Source of the DNA: Mytilisepta virgata
Taxonomy: Eukaryota; Mollusca; Bivalvia; Mytilida; Mytilidae
Length of the DNA: 64,000 nt
NCBI GenBank assembly: GCA_028015205.1
Contig: CM051521.1
Coordinates: 103,764,513 to 103,828,512, forward strand
Reading direction: 5' to 3'
Shown: one piece after another, positions 26,601 to 41,600 of the stretch
How positions within the stretch are numbered: position 1 is the first letter of the stretch
Layout: each line of letters begins with the position of its first letter
Translations under genes and position numbers: made by a program
The notes under the pieces: generated by a model
Told to the model about the DNA's origin: nothing
What the model saw: only the letters and a program-made list of their open reading frames with translations
The model's database searches: none

Positions 26601-29600
26601 CTACTATATCATGTATTGTACCTTCATTTTCAAAACATCTGCACTGTCCATCTGATGATAATAAATTCATTTCTGCCAGCTGAACTGAGAATGCTGGTTT
26701 TAAACATAGATTAGATCCTGCAACAATTGCTGAATCACAGTGACCTTGTCTTATGCTCAATACAGCTCTATCTAATGCTAACATACCAGAAGCACACCCG
26801 TTCCTTAATCCAATGCTTGGACCTGTGTAAATACAAATGTTTTACATTACTTTTTTGAGCACTTTTTCCTGAAGACTTCAAAAAAATTAAATTTTGCATT
26901 TCTTTGTAGTTTTATCGGAGTATAAAAGCCAAAGCACAGACTGAAAATACCGATTTCAATGAAATGAACACGTAATGTAATATATGACAGGGAGAATGTC
27001 ACAATATTTCTTATTCACATTATTGTAATAACATATGACAATATATAAAACAATCGCATTACAAAATCTTGGTTGTCAAACAAACAAAATATTACAAGTA
27101 TGCAAATGCTGTTCTGCCATACTTTTACTAAGGCCATGCAAAAAAGATGCTGAGGTTCACAGGTCACTTTTTTTAAACTAGAGGCTCTCTAGAGCCTGTA
27201 TCGCTCACCTGGATTTAACTTTTCAACTTGAGCAGGACTAAACATTTAAGTGTTGCACTCAATTTGGCTGGTTTTTCTATAGGGTTCTATGTTAAATAAA
27301 GTTCAGCTGTGGCAGCCATCTTGGTTGACACTCCGGGTTAATGGACACATTTCTAAAAGAGAACCATCTAAGGACCATTATTGCTAAGTCTTGCTCCAAC
27401 TGGCGAAGTGGTTTCAGATAAGAAGATTTTTAAATGAATTTTCCTATAGGGTCCTATCTTAAACTAAGTTTGGCTGTGGTGGCCATCTTGGTTGACAGTC
27501 CAGATGATCAGACACATTTCTGAAAGAGGACCATCTAAGGACCCATGCTGCCAACTTTAGTTCCAATTGGCTAAGCAGTTTCAGACGAGAAGATTTTTGA
27601 GTGAATTTCCCATAGGGCCCTATGTTAAACTAAGTTCGGCTGTGGCGGCCATCTCGGTTCACAGTCCACGAAATCGGACATATTTCTGAAAGAGGACCTC
27701 CTAAGGACCATTGCTACAAAGTCTGGTTCCAATTGGTCAACTGGTTTCAAACAAGAAGATTTTTCAATGGATTTTCCCATAGGACCCTATGTTAAACTAA
27801 GTTCATGTGTGGCAGCCATTTTCGTAGACAGTCCGGGTCATCGGACACAATTCTGAAAGAGGACCATCTAAGGACCATTGCAACCAAGTCTAGTTCTAAT
27901 TGACTAAGTCAGGTTTCAGACGAAGATTTTTTAGTGAATTTCATGTGGGGTCTTATGTAAAACTAAGTTCGGCTGTGGTGGCCATATTGGTTGACAGTAC
28001 CGGTCATCAAACATATTACTGAAAGAGGACCATCAGGACCATTGCTGCCAAGTCAGGTTCCAATTGGTCAAGTGGTTTCAGACAAGAAGATTTTTCAATG
28101 AATGTTCCCATAGGGCCCTATGTTAAACTAAGTTTGGCTGTGGCAGCCATCTTGGTTAACAGTCCGGGTCATCGGGCATAATTCTGAAAGAGAACCTCCT
28201 AAGCACCAATTGTCGGTTGGAGAACAAAGTTTGGTCCCAATTGGCCCAGTGGTTTCAAAGTAGAAGATCTTTAAAGAAAAGTTTACGCCGGACGCCATCT
28301 TTAAAGGGTACAAACTCATATAAGGGATCAATCAACGATTTTGGTCATGTTGACTTATTTGTAGATCTTACTTTGATGAACATTTTTGCTGGGTACAGTT
28401 TGTTTGTATCTTTAATAATATTCAAGATAATAACATAAAACTGCAAAATGTCCTTAAAATTAACAATTCAGGGGCAATAACCCAACAAAGGGTTGACTGA
28501 TTCATCTGAAAATTTCATGGCAGCTAGATCTTGACCTGATAAACATTTTTATCTCTGTCAGTTTTCCTCTAAATGCTTTAGTTTTTTAAATATAAGACAA
28601 AAACTGTGGTTTACCCCTATGTTCTATTTTTTAGCCATGGTGCCCATGTTGGTTGGCAGGTGGGGTCATCGGACACATTTTTTAAACTACATACCCTAAT
28701 GATGCTTGTGGCCAAGTTTGGTTCCATTTGGCCCAGTAGTGTCAGAGGAGAAGATTTTCGTAAAAGTTAACGGACATTAGACGCCAAGTGATGAGAATAG
28801 CTCACTTGACCCTTTGGGTCAGGTGAGCTAAAAATGGATGAGGGAGGGGGGCTTTTTTTTTCCAATTTGTTATTGTTAGAGCATAATTTTTTTTACAAAA
28901 TCATCTAAACTGTGATTTATATCATTCCTGTGTGTCATAAAACAATTGCTGTTTGCCATAGCACACAATTCAGTTTCATAGTTGTTTTACAACTATTGAA
29001 GTTGTTTGAACACTTGTGACGCATATAAACTTATTTGTAATTTGTGTTACTCCCCGAGGTGCACCATTGTACCAAGTAATATGATTGTAGGTCCCTTGGT
29101 ATTGGAGAATTGAACTAGGACGTAAAACTTAAAGTGGAACTAAAACGCTTATAGAAAGTTATTTTCATTTTATAGTACTAAAAAAACGTATAAAAACGCA
29201 AAAACCCCGATGAAATTCGGTAACTTAGTTTTCGAGATATTAGCAAAATACTGGCCGATTGTCATTTGCACACCTGAACGATTTGTTAAAAAACGCGAAT
29301 ATTACTAGTCGTCGGAAGTGACGTACTGTGCGGTTCAGATCTTGTACATAAATAGGTACAGGTCATTTTCAAAGTGAAAGCAGATTCAGTTGATTGTTTA
29401 TACGTTATTGGTGACAACAATCGATTGGCAGTGCTTCTTATATATTCACCGACACTTGTTTGATGAAACATTGTACTTAATTTAAATCTACAATTCAACA
29501 ATGGGAAGGAATTGTGCAGTTGCGGGATGCAGCAACTCTGCAAAAACGGGACATACTCAACACGCTTTTCCAAAAGATGACCGACAACGTAACTTGTGGG

Positions 29601-32600
29601 TTCGTTTTGTAAAACTAACCCGTGTGGATTTTACTGTGCCAACTAAACACTCAGCCATATGTTCATAACACTTCTCAGAAGAATGCTATGAGGTTGACAG
29701 GTTGAAATTCAAGGAGTTATTTGGTTTATCTGCTCATAACGGCAAGAGACTATTGCCAGGTTCAGTGCCAAGCATTTATCCCAACCAGCATGACCAGTAT
29801 ACATGGTATAGTGACGGTCTGCACCAAAATACTTTTGAAAAAATAATTCTAACATGTCTGATCTTATTTGTTTTAATATACCATGCATATGTCTTTATAT
29901 ATACATCAAATTTATGTGTATATATGCACATGTTTGAAAATGAATGCATTATCATAATGTCATTGTGAGAATAAGCCTACATTAAGCCTATGCAGCCTCT
30001 CCTGTTGAATCAAAATTTTTTATGTATAACTATATTGTACCTTTACATCATACATAGGGTATATTTAAGGGTATTTTTAGAGTTATTGTGTTTGATTTAC
30101 ACCCCTTCTTTTCAAACCACCACAGTTACCAACTTCCTGAACATAGGGCTATTTAAAAATATTATTAATGAGGTAAGTAGAAGGTACATGTAAGGCCGCT
30201 TATATCAAATGCAGAGCCTTGACAGGCATGACTTTGAAAAGATGTAGCCAACAAGCTAACATAAGTTGTAGTACAATAAGAGGCTATTATAGCCAAATGT
30301 GTAGCTCCATAAAAAGTTATTCTGGTCCCATGTTCCTCTGAATTTTTTTCTCTTTCTATGAGCATAAAAGTTATACATTTGTAACCATAATAATTTCAAA
30401 TATTAAGAGTCTGCTGACTATGGTAAAATAATACAATATAGAACAATACATGTACTTCCATGATATAACTACCTCTCTATTTATATAACATGTTCATGAT
30501 CATAATCCTGATAATGCAGAAAATAATTTGGGTAAAAATGTAGCTTTTTTTAAAGACATTCTATTTCATTAGCAATGTAAAGCTAAAGCAAAGTTTGAAT
30601 GTCTAATTATTTATTAAAAGAATATGTATTTATTTATTCATTATTTATAAAAAAATATATATATATGACACTTCCAATCGTGCAAGAAATTGTAATTTCC
30701 CCCTAAAAAGTATTAAACACCTGTGAAAATTAAAACTAGTTCAAGAGACAAATTAGTAAACATGTGGATGGATATTTATCACCTTTAATCCTGGTAATTA
30801 AAACAGTTAAAGTTTTAGCACCTATTAATTAACATCCTGTTATCTAGTAATAAAGATCAAACAAAAGTTTTAATAATCCCTCCAATCAGGTAAATAACAA
30901 CTTGGCCATGCACCTACCACCTGTGGAGTAAATCAATATACCGGTAACAAAGTCATTAGAAAGGTGTTATGAAGGCATTCCAAAATAAAAAAGGAAATTC
31001 TTTGATGTCCTTTTTACCCGTATGAATTTGGAAAATTCCATCAAAATGGCAAAATGTCATTTTTTGTCCCTGGATTTGTTTAAATTGGTGGTATTATTAG
31101 AGAAAAGACCTCAAGAATAAATTTATTCTGAAAATTAATGAAAACTTTTAAAAACAGCTTTACTTTTACTGATAAATCAGAATAAATTTTGGTTGGTAGA
31201 GAATAAATTTCTTCTTAACTTGTACTCAGCACATAAATATACTATTATTATTAAAATTCATTATAAAATGTTTCTTTCTGAGACAAATATATCAGAATAA
31301 ATTTATTCCTTGGGTCATGAACGGCTTGTAGACTGAGAATAAATTTATTCTTAACTCTGATATGACGCAACTTCAGTAATAACCATCTTAGTGTTTTGTT
31401 GAGAATAAATTTATTCTTCAAATCTGAGTTTACAATCTTCTATTCCAGAGAATAAATTTATTCTTTTAAATCCAAATGTACAATCTTCTTTTTCAGAGAA
31501 TAAATTTATTCTTTAAATCCAAATGTACAATCTTCTTTTTCAGAGAATAAATTTATTCTTTAAATCCAAATGTACAATCTTCTTTTTCAGAGAACCAATT
31601 TATTCTTTAAATCCAAATGTACCATCTTCGTCTTCAGAGAATAAATTTATTCTTTAAATCAAAAAGTACAATCTTGTCTTCAAAAGAATAAATTTATTCC
31701 CAAATTAAAATATGCAATCTTAATATACAACCTTGTTTTCCAGAGATTTAATTTCTTCCCAAATTAAAATATGCAATTTTAATACACAACATTGTGTTTC
31801 AGAGAATAAATTTATTCTCAAATTAAAATATGCGATGTATAAACATACAGCTTTGTTTTTCAGAGAATAAATTTATTCTTTTAATTTTTTTTAAAGAATA
31901 AAGATGTTAACAGTGTGCTACAATATTATCTTATCTAGCACAAAAGATTTTTTATTCAATGTTATTTAACATATTTAATTTTGTGAATTTGGGAAAAAAA
32001 ATTAAAATAGAGAAAAAACTGCAGACATATATAACACTGAGATGAGATAGCTTTGTTATTTTTTTTAACTTAACAACAGAATGACTTAAATGTAAATGTT
32101 TCAAATTCAAAATCAACCTTAGTCTACTGGTTCGTAATATTGTATTAAAATGCCAACATTTGCAAAAGAAACACCAAAGGGATTAAACTGAACGTCCATA
32201 AGAATGAAACACAAAATGAATTCATAAGAACAGTAACATAAACAAATATATGTATATGTACCACAAAGTTAAAACTGAAATAATAGAAAAGACGTAGCAC
32301 ATTTAAACTTAACATTTAAAATGAGACAGCACAAGATGTAAAACACAAACAATGTGAGATACCACAATTCACTGGTTTTGTCCAATTTTTCACTGATTTT
32401 TAACAATCTTTCAGTGAATTTTCGCATGAGCTCCTTTGTTAAACTATGTTTGGCTCTGGCTGCCATCTTAGATGGCCTGCTTGGACATCGGATACAATTC
32501 TGAATGATGACCACCTAATGACCATTGCTGCCAAGGTTTGTTCCAATTGGCTTTGTGGTATCAGACAAGAAGATCTTTAAGTAAATTTCCCATAGGGTTC

Positions 32601-35600
32601 AATGTTAGACTATGTTCGGCTGTGGTATCGGAAAACTGAATTCGGACGTAAATCTTAACGTCAATGATGTGCAATAAGTAGGTCAAATTTGGTGGGAGGC
32701 CGTGTTACACCCCGCGATGCACTCTAAGACACCAAGTAATATGATTTTAGGACGCTTTGTATCAGAGAACTAAATTCAGACATAAAACTTATCTGAAGTA
32801 AGTAAGGCACGATAAGTAGGTCAGAGTGACCTAATTTTGGTGTGAGGCTGTGTTACTCACTGAATTACATCCTCACACCAAGAAAGATGATTGTAGGTAG
32901 CTTGGTATTGGAGAACTAACTTAACCTAAGTAAATGAAGCATGATAAGTAGGCAAGGGTGGCTTAATTTTGGTGGGAGGCTGTGTTACTCCCTGAGATGC
33001 ACCCTGAAACAAAGTTATATGACTAAGTTCCTTTGTATGGGAAAACAGAACTCGGACGTAAAACTTAACCTAACTCGAGGAAGTGCAAAAAGTAGGTCAC
33101 AGTGACATAATATTGGTGGGAGGCTGTGTTACTTCCCGAGATGCACCCTCACACCAAATAATGATTGTAGGTCCCTAGGTATCGGAGAACTGAACTCAAA
33201 GGTAAAACTTAACTTAAATCAATGAAGTGCAAAAAGTAGGTCATGATGACCTAATTTTGGTTGGAGGCTGTGTTACTCCCCGAGATGCACCCTAACACAA
33301 AGTAATATAATTGTAGGCCACTTTGTATGTTAAAACTGATTTTTGACATAAAAATTAAAAGCCAGTCAACCATGTAATATGGGTCATATGACCTTCATCT
33401 TATGTCACATGGTTAGTCCCTTCAACATGCACCTGCACACAAAAATATATGATCTATTGTTAAGTTTTGTTGATACACTATGCTTAGTTGCAAAGAAATG
33501 AACCTAAAATGCAAAACTTAACCAGAGTCCCTCAAGCATACAATGTAGGTCATAATGACCCAATTATTGTATGACTGCTCAGTACTACCAAAGGCACATC
33601 CACAGATGAAGTTTTGTTGATACACTATGCTTAGTTGCAAAGAAATGAACCTAAAATGCAAAACTTAACCAGAGTCGCTCAGGCATACAATGTAGGTCAT
33701 AATGACCCAATTATTGTATGACTGCTCAGTACTTCACAAGGCACATCTACTGATGAAGTTTTGTTGATACGCTATGCTTAGTTCCAAAAAAATAAACCTA
33801 AATGCAAAACTTAACCAGAGTCCCTCAAGCATAAAATGTAGGTCATAATGACCCAATTATTGTATGACTACTCATTAGAACCCAAGGCACATCCATTGAT
33901 GAAGTTTCATTGATACAATATGCTTAGTTCCAAAGAAACGAACCTAAACGCAAAACTTAACCAGAGTAGCTCAAGCATAAAATGTAGGTCATAATGACCC
34001 AATTATTACATGACTGCTAAGTACTACCCAAAGCACATCCACTGATGAAGTTTCATTGATACACTGTACTTAGTTCAAAAGAAATGAACCTAAATGCAAA
34101 ACTTAACCAGAGTCGCTCAAGCATAAAATGTAGGTCATAATGACCCAATTATGGTATGACTGATCAGTACAACCCACGGCACATCCACTTATGAAGTTTC
34201 ATTGATACACTATGCTTAGTTCAAAAGAAATGAACCTAAATGCAAAACTTAACCGGAGTCGCTCAAGTATAAAAGTTGGTCATAATGACCCAATTTTTGT
34301 ATAACTGCTCAGTACAACCCACGGCACATCCACTTATGAAGTTTCATTGAAACACTATCCTTAGTTCAAAAGAAATGAACCTAAATGCAAAACTTAACCG
34401 GAGTCGCTCAAGCATAAAATGTAGGTCATAATGACCCAAATATTGTATGACTGCTCAGTACAACCCACGGCACATCCACTTATGAAGTTTCATTGATACA
34501 CTATGCTTAGTTCAAAAGAAATGAACCTAAATGCAAAACTTAACCGGAGTCGCTCAAGTATAAAAAGTAGGTCACAATGACCCAATTATTGTATGACAGC
34601 TCAGTACTACCCAAGGCCCATCCACTGATGTTTCATTGATACACTATACACAAAGAACTGAACCTACGCGCAAAACTTAACCAGAGTCACTGATGCATGG
34701 AATGTAGGTCATAGCGACCCAAGTATTGCTAAACTGTGTTGTACTATACAAGAGGACTGTAGTGGTGATATATTACTATAGGTTTCTGAGAAATTGAGCT
34801 AAACGCAAAACTTAACCAAATCGGGACGTATGTGCGGACGGACATACAAGGGCAAATCTATATGCCCTGGCCACATTCCTGGCTGGGCATAAATAGGAGA
34901 CGACGAACAACTCATATTGTCAAAGCTACATACCAATTATGAAATCATTCTGCCCAGTAGAAGCTTAGAAAAAAATGTGACAAAAAGTGTTTGTGGACGG
35001 ACGAACGGACAAGGCGGTGAATGTAGTATAGCCGCACTTAAAGACTTGGGGTATAATATTTCAAATTGTCTTAATTCCCTAAACTGATCTAAATTTAGTA
35101 TTACTTCAAAGAATTGTAATTAAGTAGTATACAGAAAATCTCGGACACGCATGCCGTTAGGGTATCATTTTTATTTTAAAAAAATAGGTAGGTTATTTTT
35201 CTTTTAAAAAATGTTTATTTTATGTAAGGAATTTTAGTATTTTAACGGGGCTTTTACCAAAAAACCAATAAAAATGAAGAGGAGGAAAAAAATAGATCGG
35301 TAGGGAAACCCTCATCACACATTAAAATTGACATCGTTATAATAGTAAATATACTCACCGTATTTATATTTTCTGGATTGGGAGTAATGGAAAATGGAAA
35401 TAACTAACTTTATACAACCAGCACTCGTAGAAATTCACCGTATAATTATATTACATGCCACACTTTCACTCCTCGTATATAGATACAGATTTTGCATTAT
35501 CAACGGTCAATTTAAATTATAACAGATCTGCTACCGAAGGACGACGCATCCCGTTATTTTCTTTCATGGGTCATAATTTAAGCATCTTTCATTCAAAACG

Positions 35601-38600
35601 ACCGATACCTTCAGATTAATGGAATTAATTGTATCTAAATGGGAGTTATGTCCAAACTAGCCCATATGGTATCTCCAATTGAAAAACGTGGTTTGTGAAT
35701 ATTAAAAGATGGCATGCAGTGATATGTTACTTCCATTCCCGGCTTCAATTCTTCATTATTCTTCGATACGTTGAACTATGCTGGTATTTTTATTTGTATT
35801 ATAAATTAATAAAATTACCACAACAGACAATAATGTGTCATTTCGGTTTTCACAAAACGTTCATTTTCCCCCAACATTCAAAATGTGTGCATTTTCACAA
35901 TATTTAAAAATTGAATAAACGTATAGTTCGAATGTTAACACTCTGTCATGGATAAATAAATAACAGTGTGACGAAGTGTCAAAGCACGAGATTAATATAT
36001 AAAACGAGAAAAAAATTCATATTTTTTTTAATAATGAACAGGTACTTTTTCCAAGTGTAAACCAGACCAAACTTTGTCAATTTATTGGCGTAAACAATGG
36101 GGTTTAAATTGTCTTTTGTTCTAAAAAAATAATCTTTCTTAGGGAGATTGTTATATACGACTAGTCATATTTAAAAAGGGCCCAAAAATCAAGCTCATGC
36201 ACCATAGAATAATATTTTCATTGAATGCTTTAACCTCGCGGGGCGGGGGTAACTTGACCATTTTATGACGAAGGCTGTCGGTGAACTCGAAACCCATACC
36301 CGAAATTATCCACGTTATATCGAATTTGTGACCCGAAAATATCCAGGAAATCTAAAATTACACACCCGAAATTATACAAAAATAAAAAAGGCAGTTCTCA
36401 TGATGAGACATATTTATACATTTAACATTGTGTAAAGTCAACCTGAATTATCCTCAGTGCTTTATAAAAATCTGCAGAAATTTTTTAAATCCTGACCGGT
36501 GCTACATCCTAGTTTCCCCCATACCAGAATTTCAACACGGAAAATGGGTATATACTCAGATTTAGCCCCGGGCAAAAATGAGTATATACCCAATTCCCCC
36601 TCACCACGGAAAACCTGGTAGGCGTATACACATACTCATTTTCCCCCATACTAATTTTTCACCTTATTAAAAATAAAATGTACATGTGATAATATCGGTG
36701 AACGACATTTGAGCAGATTGATCCTACATTTTAGCAAATAAAATATTGCCTGGGGCCACTGAGGGCTGAATGTGTGACCTGTTATTTGAAGAAGAAAAAA
36801 TCCAATAAAGAAATATAAAATATCTTTTTCCATTGGGTTTCAATGTAAACTTTGACCATGGATGGCGCCATTTTGAATTTCTGATTGGTACTAAAGTGAC
36901 AACACTTATGAAGAACTGCATAGGGATGAAGAAAAATCTCTGCCAAGATTGGTCAAATTCTGTTCAGTGGTTCTCAAAAAGAAGACGAAAATATCATTTC
37001 CCATAGGGTTTCAATATAAACTTTGACATCGACTAGTAGACATTTTGAATTTCCGATCGGCACCAAAAAACACTTGGTTCTCTATGGAAATGGTGGTCCA
37101 ATGTAAAAATAAAATCATGACCAACTTGTCCTTTGTGTTAAACTATGCTCAAATATTCAATTTTGTTAAAAATCATAGCATTGTTTTTTTAGTAGATAGT
37201 ACGAATTTAATCAAGGGGGGAAAGTCTAGCATTGATTGGGTCTGGGGGGACATCTAGTATATACTAATTTATCCTACCATTAATTTCAGGGGGAAGTAGT
37301 ATATACTCGATTTTCCGGGAGAAAAACTCAGTATATACCAATTTATCCGGGGGAAACTCAGTATATACCCATTTTGCCGGGGAATACTTAGTATATACCC
37401 ATTTTTTCCGAGGGGGACTGGGTAGGGGGAAACTCTAGTATGTGACACTGGAATTCTCCACAGTGTCAACAAATCCCACCCCAAATCTCCGCCGGTTTTG
37501 TAAAATCTTGACCCGAATTTGCCACACGTCCCGTATCAAAATATCATTGAGTTATCCCCCGAGGTTTTAAGACATTTCATCATGTAGGCGTTGGTTTAAT
37601 GCATAATTTTTTATGTTTATTTAATCATGAAGCCTCACATACCATGCACTACTTAACATTTCATTTTTTTTTCTTTCTTATCCCCGTATTTTCGAAGAAT
37701 ATTTGGGAATAATGCTTTGTGAATTTAAAGTAGTGGTCTAAACTCCTCTTTCATTTTTCATTTTCTGCATTTAATTTCTATACAGTATTGTCACACAATG
37801 TATATAAATGCGTAGCAAGAATTTTGAATTTTGATTTTCAAAACTAGCGGTCTGTATTCAAACATTAGCATGATTGTGGAAGCGGACAATAGAACACAAA
37901 ATGCGTGGAGTACGGGGATAGCTACCTCATGAGCTAATAATTAAGTTAAAATCTGAGTCAGTGTGTCGGTCTGGTATAAAACAGGCTTTATATCATATCA
38001 ATATGTTCTGGCCCTGATATATATGTACATTTAATAACTACCACTAGACATTAAACATTTATACATCCACCTATCACCCCCCCCCCCCCCCCCACACACA
38101 CACAAGTAACAAATAAACCATACACAAAACCTTAGCATGCAACAATAGTCTAGAAATTTAAAAAAAAAAACAGATTTGACTTTGGATTTACTCCTACGTA
38201 TTATATAATACTTTTATACAACTTCAAGATTCTTTAATGTTTTAACCAAATTATCAGATATAAATAACTTATCAACTTCTGAGAAACTGAAAAGAATATT
38301 TTCTCATAATGATCTTATGCAGTTTGCAGCTACATCTATAAAAAAATCTCTCGAACTTAGGAAAGTGGACTCTACAACTGCGTAGATTTTGTACAAGTTT
38401 GTGTATGCTATATTGATGTGACTTTATTGTACTTTGTTTATTATGTTCATTTTGTTTGTTATCAACCCCTAGAGGTATAAACATGCATTTCAAATAAAGA
38501 AATATAATATATATGAAACGTTAGGTGTAATCGAGAAATTACTGAGCATAAGAAAAAAGAGGAAAAAATATTTCTCTCTCTCTCTCTCTTGCAGTATTAT

Positions 38601-41600
38601 TTTAATTAGATTTTCATTTAGTAATTTCCATAGTTATAATTTTTATTTATTTCGTTTCAATTTCTATTTAATTGGTTGGGGAAAAAAGTGGTTCTAAGCA
38701 CATAATCAATATGAATTAAACGTGAAAGATGTTTCTTCAAAACTCAGCAGGTCGGGTTTTGTTTTTAATGTTCATCAAAGGAGTCTATATCATTCTTCAT
38801 ACCATACGTAAATGTAACTCAATTACATGGTGTGACACGATATATTATAATTCAATTTCATTGACACACATTTTAGTTTGTCAGTAAACGTTCTCCAAAC
38901 TACGGTTTCTAAGGTCCGAGTGAATAGATACACAGGAAGAGTTGAATACACATGAATATTTTTTTAATAATGAATAGCAATATCGGCAAAAGAATAGATT
39001 CGAAGGAGAAGAGAAAGTAAGGAATCTCATTAAAACGGAGATTTCGTGAGAACAGTATCACAGTAATATAGCAAACAAATACTAAAAAAAAATAACTATG
39101 AGAATAATTAGAAAAAAAAACGATAAGGTTATGAGCCTATCTATGAAAGTTTCGTCTCCTTCTAGTTTCACCACAAATTGAGGGCATTGAATGGTATTTC
39201 GAGTGTTTTATCGTCAAAAGTATATACTGTATTAACTAATATTTTCGTTCAGTGTGATTTAAAAAAAATATACATATAGGAACTGAAGTGAACAAGTTGT
39301 AAAGATAAAAGGAAAATAAATTAATGCACTTTATGAGCTATTAGGTAATTTTGCTTTAAAATATTACATTTTAAATTTTAAATAACGAATTCAGTGCAAA
39401 AAAAAACATTACATTTACAACAATATATATATTGGAAGGAATTAGACTTTTTCACATCAAGAATATTTAGTTCAACTTTCTGAACGATGCCTTTAAAGAA
39501 ACTACATTGTTGTAAAAATATATTTATAACTTTTTCATGACCACTTGACCATTGACATGTCGAAGGAATTTATATGCGTGTCAAATTATAACCAAGTCGT
39601 ACAATGTTTCATGTGTCAGATTGGGAAGTAAAATAATGTCATGGTCCACATTCCCCGGTCGACCCATGCTGCTATGGTGACGATCGTTATTATCCTATTC
39701 ACAGTAGTTTCCAAGTTGCGAATTAGCTGGAAGATGTTAAACAATAAAAATGCCTTATATTGTAATTATTCTATTGATAAACGCATATAAAACTGAGATA
39801 AATACAAATCTTTAGTCCCACTTCATTATTGATAGTTATCAAATCACATTTCCGGTACAAATCACATTATGTTCCTAATCACGGTAACTTGGTTATTGTC
39901 AAATGTCTACCATATGCAAAGTAATTTAAAAAAAAAATATGAAAGAGATTGAAAATTAGTTCAGAACTCCATATTTTTTCATTTTCATATTTAATCTTCA
40001 AATGTGTGTTAATATATGTAACAGGAATTCGAAATAAATAGTTCAACATATTAGACTTCATGCGAGCTGCATAGTTTTACTAAATTATATTAACAAACAC
40101 AAAGTCGTGAACATTTGATATGTCTGTAGTGAAAATTTTTACCAATTTGAACGAGGTCGAAGAAAATCATTTCTCATTATATTTTCTTGAGAGCTTGATG
40201 CTGGATTCGATTTTTTTGGACGCAGGACATTTTAGCGGAACATTTTACAGCAAATTTTCATTATTTTGTTACATACAATGTATAGTAAGCAAAAATATTG
40301 TCAATAGTGAGAAGATTAATGACTATTACCGAAAAATCCTCCAAAATTATTTGACGCGCATTACAAGATCAGTAAGAGGAGGCGCTGCAACCAAACGATC
40401 TGAAAAATGTTCCAAAGGCTCTGCGTAGAATTAAAAGAGCAAACACATACCCAGCTTTGGCCAAGACACAGTTAGAAACACAAAGGGTGCTCCTAATGAC
40501 CAACATACAGACTAAAAAATTTGAACATTTTTACAGCTGAAAGACCCAGACCATTACCAAACTCTCCCAATAAAATATCCACATAGTATTTTAAATTCCG
40601 CAAAATTACCGCTAAAGGTCAATTTTTTTCGGCTAAATGGTCTTATCAATGAGCTAAAATGTCCCGCGTCGGATTTTTTATTGTATCATGATTAACGAAA
40701 ATTGTGGGTACTTTCTGATACAAAAATAATTATGGGAGATACCAGAAAAAAAAACATCTTATTGCATATTGAGGCTTATATTCTTCCAAATTTAAGTGGA
40801 TTTAATATGATCTGAACTGACATAACTGAAGATTGGTAAGAAATAAAATTATTGTAATCAATTATAATCATTGTTATAGATTGAACTGTCCTTTGGGGCG
40901 TCTTCATTGACATTAAAGAATTTGAATTTTTGAATTAGTAACATCAAAATATGATAAACGAATAAAAATATCTTATCCACTAAACTTTGTTCTTTTTTTC
41001 GGCCAAGCACTTTTCTTGTTATTTATTTCTTGTTGCTGATTATACTGTTTGTGACGTCACATTGGGATATTTTCATGTTTAATCAAACGAATTACTACAC
41101 GAACAATAAAATATTACCGAATTCCAAAGACAAGGCGAAATACAAACAACAACAACACAAGGAACATATTTTATTTAGTTTAACCAAATACCAGAAGCAC
41201 AACCAAGAGAAACAGAACCAGAGACAACACACAGATATAATGCACTAACACCGTGTACAACCGGCAGGCTTGAAAGATGGCACAATGTTTGATTTCTCAG
41301 ATTTTCTACCTTCAACAATGATACAATATGTAGGGATTATTAAGAAAGTAGTTGTTTCAAATGTTAAGAAAATTGACAGTTTCCCCAAATATTCAAGCAG
41401 TATCTCGGAAATTATGTATCATGAATGTTTACAACGCCTTGTTAAAAACCCTCATAGATCCGAATGTTTCGTAGTTAGTTGTAAAAGTAGTCCACTATTA
41501 TTGCGTCTTTCGTACTTTACCGATTGTACACAATGACTCTGATAATATCAACAACGGCTGTATTATTAGTTTGTTACAGTAATTTTGGCCTGGGGAGAAA

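Noticed and set aside
26580..26604. Alternative exon 4 donor (GTTTGT at 26604)
   Set aside because: In frame, but adds six residues absent from the KS family, while the first donor gives the exact family spacing.
26622..26822. NGCASGM read as a thiolase active site
   Set aside because: It resembles the thiolase Cys signature, but the exons before and after align throughout with FAS KS, so the likeness is superficial.
40120..40428. 102-codon plus-strand frame inside the giant element as a cargo gene
   Set aside because: No recognisable motif, AT-rich and no supporting splice structure. Left as an unassigned open frame.
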